Positions 1-5,855 of a stretch of DNA of 6,122 nucleotides are shown piece after piece. The position numbers and the translations under genes are program-made. This DNA comes from an uncultured Acetobacteraceae bacterium. GTDB lineage: Bacteria > Pseudomonadota > Alphaproteobacteria > Acetobacterales > Acetobacteraceae. Location of the stretch: positions 1 to 6,122 of the forward strand of contig CAIMEK010000760.1 in assembly GCA_903839965.1 (NCBI GenBank), in the 5' to 3' direction. The notes under the pieces were generated by a model that ran no database searches, was not told the origin of the DNA, and saw only the letters and a program-made list of their open reading frames with translations. Each line of letters opens with the position of its first letter. The stretch's first letter is position 1.

Positions 1-46
1 ACAGGTCGGACACGCCGATCAGGTTGGGGGCGAGGCGGTGGCTCAT
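1..46 (-). CDS. 5' end of an unidentified leftward gene (partial)
   Basis: An ATG at 46-44 opens a minus-strand frame that runs off the left edge and reads MSHRLAPNLIGVSDL. All 15 visible codons end in G or C, matching the codon use of the confident genes here. Upstream of the ATG the same frame loses that bias, which supports this ATG over an in-frame ATG at 76-74. No clear Shine-Dalgarno sequence precedes it; the upstream bases on that strand are pyrimidine-rich. Fifteen residues are too few to assign a family and I do not recognise the protein. The gene is divergent from the amidohydrolase operon, so it could be a regulator or a functionally linked gene, but nothing visible shows this. A competing plus-strand reading ending at TGA 50-52 has clearly poorer third-position GC. 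Confidence 0.5.
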   Translation of the reverse strand, partial: MSHRLAPNLIGVSDL

Positions 47-67
47 GCATGAAGGATAGGCATGCCT
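43..67. promoter_or_regulatory. Two 10-bp palindromes in the divergent control region
   Basis: TCATGCATGA (43-52) and AGGCATGCCT (58-67) are each perfect 10-bp palindromes with CATG-containing cores. Their centres are 15 bp apart, close to one and a half helical turns. In addition, GCATG at 47-51 and CATGC at 61-65 form an inverted repeat across a 9-bp spacer. The first palindrome covers the start codon of the leftward gene, and both lie upstream of the amidohydrolase operon. The position between divergent genes suits an operator for a dimeric repressor. Short palindromes also arise by chance, so a regulatory role is inference. Confidence 0.3.
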
Positions 68-92
68 GCCCACCATCGCCAGCCGCCGGGGC

Positions 93-121
93 GGGACAAC
101 GACCGGCCGCCCTGATATATC
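93..121 (+). promoter_or_regulatory. Candidate sigma-70-type promoter for the amidohydrolase operon
   Basis: GGGACA (93-98, four of six matches to TTGACA) lies 17 bp before TATATC (116-121, four of six matches to TATAAT). The run TGATATAT (113-120) is the only clearly AT-rich patch in the intergenic region and stands out in this GC-rich DNA. Initiation just downstream would give a short leader of about 15-20 nt before the start at 147. The remaining intergenic bases hold only GC-rich sequence, including the near-palindromic run CCGCCGGGGCGG at 83-94. The element is weak by consensus and unproven. Confidence 0.27.
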
Positions 122-146
122 CGCCCATCCGCCGAAGGAAACCGCC

Positions 147-1316
147 ATGCCCAGCGCCGACGACGTCCGCCCCCTCCACGCAGAACTGACCGAGATCCGC
201 CGCGACATCCACGCCCATCCCGAACTCGGCTTCGAGGAGCAGCGCACCTCCGCGCTGGTGGCCCGCAAGCTGCGCGAGTGGGGCCTGGAGGTGCACACCG
301 GCATCGGCGGCACCGGCGTGGTCGGCGTGCTGCGCCGCGGCAACGGCCAGGCCAGCATCGGCCTGCGCTGCGACATGGACGCGCTGTCGATGGACGAGGA
401 CTCCGGCCTCGCCTACGCCAGCGGCCATGCCGGGCGCATGCACGCCTGCGGCCACGACGGCCACACCACCATGCTGCTGGGCGCCGCCCGCTACCTGGCG
501 CAGAGCGGCAACTTCAACGGGTGCGTGAACTTCATCTTCCAGCCCGCCGAGGAGGGCCGCGGCGGCGCCGAGGCGATGCTGAAGGACGGCCTGTTCAACC
601 GTTTCCCCTGCGACACCGTGCACGGCATGCACAACAAGGTCGGCGTGCCGGTCGGCCGGTTCGTCATCCGTCCCGGCGACGCCATGGCCGGCGGCGCCTT
701 CTTCGACATCGCCATCACCGGCCGCGGCAGCCACGGCGCCCGGCCGGAGGCCAGTGTCGATCCGGTGGTGGTGGCCGCGCACCTCACCGCGGCGCTGCAA
801 TCCATCGTCGCGCGCAACGTGCCGCCGGCGGACATCGCGGTGCTCAGCGTGACCCGCATCGCCTCCGGCGACGCCTACAACGTCATTCCGCAAACCGCCA
901 CGCTGGCGGGCACCGCGCGCACCTTCCGCCGCGAGACCATGAGCCTGGTCGAGGAGTCCATGAAGCGGCTCGCCGCCGGCATCGCCGCGGGATTCGGCGC
1001 CACCGCCACGGTGGATTTCCGCTTCCTGTTCGCCCCGCTGGTGAACGACCCCGCCCAGGCCAAGGCGATGGCGGACGCCGCCGCCGCGGTGGTGGGCGAG
1101 GCGGCGGTCGAGCGCAACGGCCCGCGCAACAACGCGTCGGAGGATTTCAGCTTCATGGTCGAGCAGGTGCCGGGCGCGCTGATCAGCATCGGCAACGGCG
1201 ACGGTGCGCAACTGCACAATCCGGCCTACGACTTCAACGATGCGGCGATCCCCTACGGCGTCGCGCTGTGGGCCACGCTGGTCGAGCGGCAACTGGCCAA
1301 GGGGATCGGGGCATGA
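147..1316 (+). CDS. M20-family metallo-amidohydrolase (hippurate / N-acyl-amino-acid hydrolase type), first copy
   Basis: The 389-residue product has the usual length and layout of the M20D amidohydrolases, cytoplasmic zinc or manganese enzymes that hydrolyse N-acyl amino acids such as hippurate. The catalytic domain carries DMDAL (76-80), MHACGHDGHT (98-107), QPAEEG (132-137), the HN pair at 162-163 and LHNPAY (356-361). By family analogy Cys101, His103, Glu136, His162 and His357 are metal ligands and Glu135 is the general base. A lid/dimerisation domain of roughly 182-297 contains GRGSHGARPE with His196. There is no signal peptide. AAGGA (135-139) lies 7 nt before the ATG and fixes the start. 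The stop overlaps the start of the next gene as ATGA. Departures from the family pattern: Ser81 where DALP normally has Pro, Lys-Val at 164-165 where HNxP is usual, and Ala330 where Gly usually precedes SEDF. All catalytic residues remain, so I expect an active enzyme, possibly with altered specificity. The exact substrate is unknown. Confidence 0.93.
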   Translation: MPSADDVRPLHAELTEIRRDIHAHPELGFEEQRTSALVARKLREWGLEVHTGIGGTGVVGVLRRGNGQASIGLRCDMDALSMDEDSGLAYASGHAGRMHACGHDGHTTMLLGAARYLAQSGNFNGCVNFIFQPAEEGRGGAEAMLKDGLFNRFPCDTVHGMHNKVGVPVGRFVIRPGDAMAGGAFFDIAITGRGSHGARPEASVDPVVVAAHLTAALQSIVARNVPPADIAVLSVTRIASGDAYNVIPQTATLAGTARTFRRETMSLVEESMKRLAAGIAAGFGATATVDFRFLFAPLVNDPAQAKAMADAAAAVVGEAAVERNGPRNNASEDFSFMVEQVPGALISIGNGDGAQLHNPAYDFNDAAIPYGVALWATLVERQLAKGIGA

Positions 1317-2479
1317 TCGTCGACGCCATCCGCGCCGGTCAGGGCGAATTCTCCGCCCTTCGCCGCGACCTGCACAGCAATCCCGAACTCGGCCTGGAGG
1401 AACGCCGCACCGCGGAGATCGTCGCGCGGAAACTGGAGTCCTGGGGCCTGCAGGTGCATCGCGGCATCGGCCGCACCGGCGTGGTCGGCGTGCTGCGCCG
1501 CGGCAACGGCCAGGCCGCCATCGGGCTGCGCGTCGACATGGACGCGCTGCCCATGCAGGAAGCCACCGGCCTCGACTACGCCAGCCGCAACGCCGGACGC
1601 ATGCATGCCTGCGGCCACGACGGGCACACCACCATGCTGCTCGCCGCGGCGAAGTACCTGGCGGAGACCGGCAACTTCAACGGCACGGTCAACTTCATCT
1701 TCCAGCCCGGCGAGGAAGGCGTCGGCGGTGCGCTGGCCATGCTGGTCGACGGGCTGTTCGAGCGTTTCCCCTGCGACTCGATTTTCGCTCTGCACAACCG
1801 GCCCGGCATGCCGGTCGGCCAGTATGCCATTTCGCCAGGTCCGTCGGCCGCCGGCGGCGCCTTCTTCGACATCCGCATCACCGGCCGCGGCAGCCACGGC
1901 GCCCGGCCGGAAGCCAGCATCGATCCGGTGGTGGTGGCCGCGCACATCACCGCGGCGCTGCAATCGGTGGTGGCGCGCAACGTGCCGCCGGCCGATACCG
2001 CGGTGCTCAGCGTGACCCGCATCGTCGCCGGCGACGCCTACAACGTCATTCCGCAAACCGCGTTGCTGGCCGGCACCTGCCGCGCCTTCTCGCCGCGCGT
2101 GATGACACTGATGGAACAGAGCCTGCGCCGCGTCGCCGAAGGTGTCGCCGCCGGTTTCGGGGCGACCGCGGAGGTGGAGTTCCGGCTGATCTTCGCCCCC
2201 CTCGTCAACCACCCGGAGCACACCGACACGCTCGCCGCCGCCGCCGCCGCCCTGGTGGGCGAGGCCAATGTCGACCGTGCCAAGCCGCCCGGCATGGGCT
2301 CGGAGGATTTCAGCTTCATGATGGAGCAGGTGCCCGGCGCCTACATCCAGGTCGGCAACGGCGCCAGTGCGCAACTGCACAATCCGGCCTACGACTTCAA
2401 CGACGCGGCCATTCCGTACGGTGCCGGAGTGTTCGCTTCCCTGGTCGAGCGCAAGCTGGCGAAAGGTGCCGCCGACTGA
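1313..2479 (+). CDS. M20-family metallo-amidohydrolase (hippurate / N-acyl-amino-acid hydrolase type), second copy
   Basis: The 388-residue product is a tandem paralogue of the preceding gene, about 71% identical over the shared length by my ungapped hand alignment (268 of 378). It keeps the canonical M20D motifs better than its neighbour: DMDALPMQE (75-83), MHACGHDGHT (97-106), QPGEEG (131-136), LHNRPGMPVG (160-169), GRGSHGARPE (191-200), GSEDF (329-333) and LHNPAY (355-360). Expected metal ligands are Cys100, His102, Glu135, His161 and His356, with Glu134 as base. The ATG overlaps the preceding stop (ATGA). AAGGGGA (1299-1305), 7 nt upstream, is a good ribosome site and makes translational coupling likely. 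An in-frame open reading frame extends far upstream but lies inside the first copy and is Arg/Pro-rich nonsense, so the start at 1313 is preferred. The divergence between copies argues for two specificities and not simple dosage. Likely cytoplasmic; substrate unknown. Confidence 0.93.
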   Translation: MIVDAIRAGQGEFSALRRDLHSNPELGLEERRTAEIVARKLESWGLQVHRGIGRTGVVGVLRRGNGQAAIGLRVDMDALPMQEATGLDYASRNAGRMHACGHDGHTTMLLAAAKYLAETGNFNGTVNFIFQPGEEGVGGALAMLVDGLFERFPCDSIFALHNRPGMPVGQYAISPGPSAAGGAFFDIRITGRGSHGARPEASIDPVVVAAHITAALQSVVARNVPPADTAVLSVTRIVAGDAYNVIPQTALLAGTCRAFSPRVMTLMEQSLRRVAEGVAAGFGATAEVEFRLIFAPLVNHPEHTDTLAAAAAALVGEANVDRAKPPGMGSEDFSFMMEQVPGAYIQVGNGASAQLHNPAYDFNDAAIPYGAGVFASLVERKLAKGAAD

Positions 2480-2486
2480 GGCGCGC

Positions 2487-3377
2487 ATGACCGGACTGGG
2501 ACTGGACGCCGGCGGTTCGGCGACGCGCTGGGCGTTGTGCGACGCCGCCGGTGCGCCGCTTGCCGCCGGCGAGGTGCCCGCCATTTCCGGCCTGCTGTTC
2601 AACGCCGCCGAACGGGCCCGCCTGCGCACCGCCGCCGAGGCGCTGCACGCCGCGCTGGTGGGGCTTCCGGTTCCCTCCGCGGTGGTTGCCGGCATCACCG
2701 GCCTGTCCGCCGGCACGCCGGAAGCCGACGCGGTCTGTGCCACCGTCGCCGCCGCGCTCGGCCTGCCGGCCGAGGCGGTGCACGTGCGCGAGGACACCTG
2801 GATCGCCTACCACGCCGTCTTTGCCCGCGGCGAAGGCCACATGGTCTATGCCGGCACCGGCTCGGTCGGCCTGCACGTGCGCCCCGACGGCACCGCCGTG
2901 CGTGTCGGCGGCCGCGGCATGCTGATCGACGACGGCGGCTCGGCGTTTTGGATCGGCCGTGCGGCGCTGGCCCTGGTGTGGCGCCGCCGCGACGCCGAAC
3001 CCGGCTGGACCGGCCCGCTCGCCCGTGCGCTGGACGAAGCCATCGGCGGTGCCGGCTGGGACGCGGTGCGCACGTATGTCTACGGCGGCGGACGCACCGG
3101 CGTCGCCATGCTGGCACGCGCCGTGGCGGTGGCCGACGATGCCGACGCGCGGACAATACTTGCCGCCGCCGGCACCGAACTGGCCCGCCTGGCGCACGCC
3201 CTCGTAGCGCGTGTGGGGCCAAGGCCGGTGGCGCTGATCGGCCGTGCCGCCGCGCTGCACCCGCTCATCCTGCAATCCATGCGAGCCGCCGCGCCCGCCC
3301 TGCACATCGAGCGCCGCGACCCCGACGCCGCCCTGGCCGCCGCGCGCCTGGCGCTGGCCTACCGTCCCACCGCGTAG
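2487..3377 (+). CDS. BadF/BadG/BcrA-type ATPase, N-acetylglucosamine kinase-like
   Basis: The 296-residue product has the actin/hexokinase-like ATPase fold of the BadF/BadG/BcrA/BcrD family, which includes N-acetylglucosamine and glucosamine kinases. Visible motifs are LGLDAGGSATRWAL (4-17, first phosphate loop), GITGLSAG (69-76), REDTWIA (101-107) with Asp103 as probable catalytic base, YAGTGS (121-126, second phosphate loop), GGRGMLIDDGGSAFWIG (141-157), and a C-terminal VALIGRAAAL (248-257) before the closing helix. The start lies 7 bp after the preceding stop; GAGG (2478-2481) is a weak ribosome site at 5 nt, so coupling to upstream translation is likely. Longer in-frame starts fall inside the amidohydrolase gene and are rejected. 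Two usual family positions differ: GDEGS reads as DDGGS (148-152), losing the Glu, and the C-terminal GG reads as GR (252-253). An amino-sugar kinase role is reasonable from the family, but the phosphate acceptor is not established. Its end overlaps the convergent GGT-like gene by 19 bp. Confidence 0.82.
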   Translation: MTGLGLDAGGSATRWALCDAAGAPLAAGEVPAISGLLFNAAERARLRTAAEALHAALVGLPVPSAVVAGITGLSAGTPEADAVCATVAAALGLPAEAVHVREDTWIAYHAVFARGEGHMVYAGTGSVGLHVRPDGTAVRVGGRGMLIDDGGSAFWIGRAALALVWRRRDAEPGWTGPLARALDEAIGGAGWDAVRTYVYGGGRTGVAMLARAVAVADDADARTILAAAGTELARLAHALVARVGPRPVALIGRAAALHPLILQSMRAAAPALHIERRDPDAALAAARLALAYRPTA

Positions 3378-5134
3378 CCCTGCATGCCGCGCGGATTGGC
3401 GCCGGCGAACAGCTGCCCGTCCGCCTCGATGCGGGCAGCGGAAAGCCGGCCCTCGTTCCAGGGATCGCCCATTTCGGCGAGGTGCCCACGCGCGATCAGC
3501 GCGGCCAGCACGGCGGGATCGTAGCGGCCTTCCAGCACCACCTTGCCGGGCCGCGCCACCCGCGGCCAGAAGCTGCTCGGCCAATGCTCGGTGTGGAACG
3601 ACGGCATATCGATCGCCTGCTGGATGGTCAGCCCGTGGTGCAGCATCCGCAGCAGCATGATGGGCTGCCACTGGTCCTGCTGTTCGCCGCCCGGCGTGCC
3701 GAACGACATCCACGGCTTGCCGCCGCGCAGCATCATGCTGGGCGACAGCGTGCTACGCGGACGCTTGCGCGGCTGCACCGAATTCGGGTGGCCCGGATAG
3801 GTCCAGAACATCTGCCCGCGCGTGGTCAGCGGGAAGCCGAGCCCCGGCACCACCGGCGAGGATTGCAGCCAGCCGCCGGAGGGGGTGGCGCTGACCATGT
3901 TGCCCCAGCGGTCGATGACGTCGATGTGGCAGGTGTCGCCGCCGATCGCGCCCAGGCGCCCCACCGTCGGCTCGCCCGCGCCGGCGCCGCCCGTGAGCAG
4001 CCCGGCGCGCTGTTGCGCCGTGCGATCGACCTGCGGCTCGAACCCCGGCACCTGTCCCGGGCGCAATTCCAGCGAGGCCTGTTCGCCGACCAGCCGGCGC
4101 CGGGCGTCGTTGTAGTCGCGTGACAGCAAGGTGCCGAGCGGCACCGTTACGAAGTCGGGGTCGCCGTAATAGGCCTCGCGGTCGGCGAAGGCGAGCTTCA
4201 GGCATTCCACCACGGTGTGCACGAAGTCCGGCCCCAGCGGGTCCATGGCGGCAAGATCGAAACCGTCGAGCAGGGCGAGCAGTTGCAGGAAGGCGGGCCC
4301 TTGCGTCCACGGCCCGCATTTCAGCAGCGTGTGGCCCTGGTATTCCACGCCGACGGGCGCTTCCACCGGCGCTGCCCAACGCGCCATGTCGTCGGCGGTC
4401 AACAGGCCGCGGTGATAGCGGTCCGTGCAGTCCAGCACGTCGGTTTCGGCGTAGTAGCGGCCGATCGCCTCGGCGACGAAGCCGCGGTAGAAGGCGTTGC
4501 GTGCGCCGTCGATGCGCGCCTCGCGGGTGGCGCCGACGGCTTCGCGGCACAGCCGTTCCCAGGTGTCGGCCACCGCCGGCCGGGCCAGCAGCGTGCCCGG
4601 CCCCGGCACCGCGCCGCCGGGCAGGAACACGTCCGCGCTTGTCTTCCACTCCTCCAGCAGCGGCTGCAGGTTGGCGATGGTGGCGGAGATGCGTGGCACG
4701 ATGTGGATGCCGTTGCGCGCGTAGCCGAGCGCGTAGGAAATCACCTCGGGGAATTCCCAGCTTCCCCAGTTGCGCAGCACCGTGCACCAGGCATCGAAGG
4801 CGCCGGGCACCACCGCGGGCAGCAGGCCGGTGCCGGGCACCAGGTCGAGCCCGAGGGCGGCGAATCGTTGCGGCGTGGCAGCGTCCGGCGCCACGCCCTG
4901 GCCGCACACCACGTGCTGGGTGCCGGCACGGGCATCGTGCACGATGATGGGCGCATCGCCACCCGGGCCGTTCAGGTGCGGCTCGGCGAGTTGCAGCGTG
5001 AACCCGGCGGCCACCGCGGCATCGAAGGCATTGCCGCCGCGTTCCAGCACGGCCATGCCGACCTGGCTGGCGATCCAATGGGTCGTCGCCACCACGCCGA
5101 AGGTGCCGGCGATTTCCGGACGCGTCGTGAACAT
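3359..5134 (-). CDS. Gamma-glutamyltransferase-family Ntn-hydrolase, cytoplasmic type
   Basis: The 591-residue product belongs to the gamma-glutamyltranspeptidase / cephalosporin-acylase family, made as a precursor that cleaves itself before a catalytic Thr. The N-terminal half has ATTHWIAS (16-23), the family's GGNAFDAAVAA (33-43) and NGPGGD (55-60). The new N-terminus is probably Thr401 (codon 3934-3932) in GGDTCHIDVID, giving subunits of about 400 and 191 residues. The small subunit carries RPRSTLSPSM (458-467), matching the oxyanion/substrate serines as Ser-Thr, and the GTPGG loop (479-483). No signal peptide or membrane segment is seen, unlike classical periplasmic GGT. By eye, the Arg that binds the gamma-glutamyl carboxylate in E. 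coli GGT (REVAP-type motif) is replaced: GQGVAP (78-83) has Gln79 there, a pattern seen in GGT-like enzymes not specific for glutathione. The ATG at 5134 is preferred over an in-frame TTG at 5167. It lies 49 bp after the DUF1045 gene on the same strand. True substrate unknown. Confidence 0.9.
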   Translation of the reverse strand: MFTTRPEIAGTFGVVATTHWIASQVGMAVLERGGNAFDAAVAAGFTLQLAEPHLNGPGGDAPIIVHDARAGTQHVVCGQGVAPDAATPQRFAALGLDLVPGTGLLPAVVPGAFDAWCTVLRNWGSWEFPEVISYALGYARNGIHIVPRISATIANLQPLLEEWKTSADVFLPGGAVPGPGTLLARPAVADTWERLCREAVGATREARIDGARNAFYRGFVAEAIGRYYAETDVLDCTDRYHRGLLTADDMARWAAPVEAPVGVEYQGHTLLKCGPWTQGPAFLQLLALLDGFDLAAMDPLGPDFVHTVVECLKLAFADREAYYGDPDFVTVPLGTLLSRDYNDARRRLVGEQASLELRPGQVPGFEPQVDRTAQQRAGLLTGGAGAGEPTVGRLGAIGGDTCHIDVIDRWGNMVSATPSGGWLQSSPVVPGLGFPLTTRGQMFWTYPGHPNSVQPRKRPRSTLSPSMMLRGGKPWMSFGTPGGEQQDQWQPIMLLRMLHHGLTIQQAIDMPSFHTEHWPSSFWPRVARPGKVVLEGRYDPAVLAALIARGHLAEMGDPWNEGRLSAARIEADGQLFAGANPRGMQGYAVGR

Positions 5135-5145
5135 GGCCGTTGGTG

Positions 5146-5151
5146 TCTCCC
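5146..5151 (-). promoter_or_regulatory. Probable ribosome-binding site of the GGT-like gene
   Basis: GGGAGA on the minus strand lies 11 nt before the ATG at 5134. It is the only purine-rich match in the 49-bp gap and supports that ATG over the upstream TTG at 5167, which would add 11 residues unlike the family's N-terminus. The spacing is a little long. Confidence 0.45.
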
Positions 5152-5160
5152 GGTTGCGCG

Positions 5161-5176
5161 GGCGCAAGCTAGCGCC
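5161..5176. repeat. Short inverted repeat between the DUF1045 and GGT-like genes
   Basis: GGCGC (5161-5165) and its complement GCGCC (5172-5176) flank the 6-nt loop AAGCTA. It is the only structure in this gap. No T-tract follows on either strand, so it does not look like a complete intrinsic terminator. It could weakly attenuate transcription or stabilise an mRNA end, or it may be chance in GC-rich DNA. Confidence 0.22.
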
Positions 5177-5183
5177 GCCGGTA

Positions 5184-5855
5184 TCAGCTTGCCAGCGCCG
5201 CCCGCTCCGCCAGCACGAAGGGCGCGCCGGGGCTGCGCTGGACGAACAGGCAAAGGTCCTCGACCCGCCTGGGCACTTCCAGCACCTCGGCGAACCATGC
5301 CTCCGCCGCCGGGCAGATGCGCGCCTGCGCCTCGCCCGACAGCCGGCAAGTGAGCGTCATGTGGAAAATCCAGGTGGCGAACACATAAGGGTAGCCCCAG
5401 CGCAGCAGGTTGGCGTCCTGCGCGCCCGTCAGTCCGTGCCGCCGGCGCCTGGCCAACTCGGCTGCCTCTGGCGGTGTGCGCAGGTGGTCGGCGCCGGCCA
5501 CGCAGGCATCGGCCAGCGCCTGCAGGGCCGGGCTCGGGGTTGTCTGGCACAGGGCCAGGAAGCCGCGCAGCCCGGTTACCGCCAGCCCGGGCAGCGCGAA
5601 GGCGGGAATGCCGGCGGCGATCGCGCGCGTCGCCGCCACCACCTCGTCCCAACCGGTTCCCTTACGCAAAGTCATCGGCGGCTTCAGCGTCGCATGAAAA
5701 CCATACAGCCGCGGCTCGGCGGTGATGGCCGCGATGTCGGGCAGGTCGGGTTGCGGGCGCGGCTCGCTGCTCGCCGGGTCGCGTCCCAGCCACGCCGCGG
5801 CACGCGCCCACAGCGGATCGTCGGCGGCGGGCGCGTAGTAGAGCCCGACGCGCAT
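5184..5855 (-). CDS. DUF1045 / TIGR03223-type phosphonate-operon protein, 2H phosphoesterase fold
   Basis: The 223-residue product matches the DUF1045 family found with C-P lyase genes. It shows the two HxT motifs of the 2H phosphoesterase superfamily: YGFHATLKPP (51-60; His54, Thr56) and FHMTLT (164-169; His165, Thr167), each expected on a strand of the bilobed active site. The N-terminal RVGLYYAPAADDPLW (2-16) and the RLYGF lead-in (49-53) are also typical. 2H enzymes act on cyclic phosphodiesters or RNA ends. In a phn operon the natural candidate is the ribose 1,2-cyclic phosphate made by C-P lyase, but no activity is shown by sequence. No signal peptide, so presumably cytoplasmic. The start ATG shares one base with the phnL stop (TGATG), and AGGA (5868-5865) sits 9 nt upstream, indicating co-transcription and probable translational coupling with phnL. 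Length is normal for the family. Confidence 0.87.
   Translation of the reverse strand: MRVGLYYAPAADDPLWARAAAWLGRDPASSEPRPQPDLPDIAAITAEPRLYGFHATLKPPMTLRKGTGWDEVVAATRAIAAGIPAFALPGLAVTGLRGFLALCQTTPSPALQALADACVAGADHLRTPPEAAELARRRRHGLTGAQDANLLRWGYPYVFATWIFHMTLTCRLSGEAQARICPAAEAWFAEVLEVPRRVEDLCLFVQRSPGAPFVLAERAALAS

Noticed and set aside
2..52. Plus-strand C-terminus of a gene entering from the left and ending at TGA 50-52
   Set aside because: Its third-position GC is about 10 of 16 codons, against 15 of 15 for the minus-strand reading of the same bases.
62..115. A 17-codon plus-strand ORF preceded by AAGGA (52-56), a possible leader peptide
   Set aside because: The codon pattern is not distinctive, the peptide is Pro/Arg-rich without a regulatory run of one amino acid, and no attenuator hairpin follows. 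It also overlaps the candidate promoter.
278..1312. In-frame N-terminal extension of the second amidohydrolase
   Set aside because: The extension is out of frame inside the first copy and Arg/His-rich. The ATG at 1313 has a good ribosome site and aligns with the paralogue's N-terminus.
1253..2797. A 514-codon open frame on the minus strand
   Set aside because: It lies antisense to the second amidohydrolase, has no recognisable domain, and arises because the high-GC sense genes leave few stops in other frames.
2397..3713. A 438-codon minus-strand frame opposite the kinase
   Set aside because: No family motif; it spans the convergent junction of two well-supported genes and looks like a GC-driven shadow frame.
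2537..4123. A 528-codon plus-strand frame across the kinase and the GGT-like gene
   Set aside because: The product is Arg/Ala/Pro-rich low-complexity sequence, and both overlapping real genes have clear family motifs.
5135..5167. TTG start at 5167 for the GGT-like gene
   Set aside because: It would add 11 charged residues not typical of the family, and the purine-rich site GGGAGA lies between it and the better ATG at 5134.
5161..5176. Intrinsic terminator between the DUF1045 and GGT-like genes
   Set aside because: Only a 5-bp stem and no T-tract on either strand.
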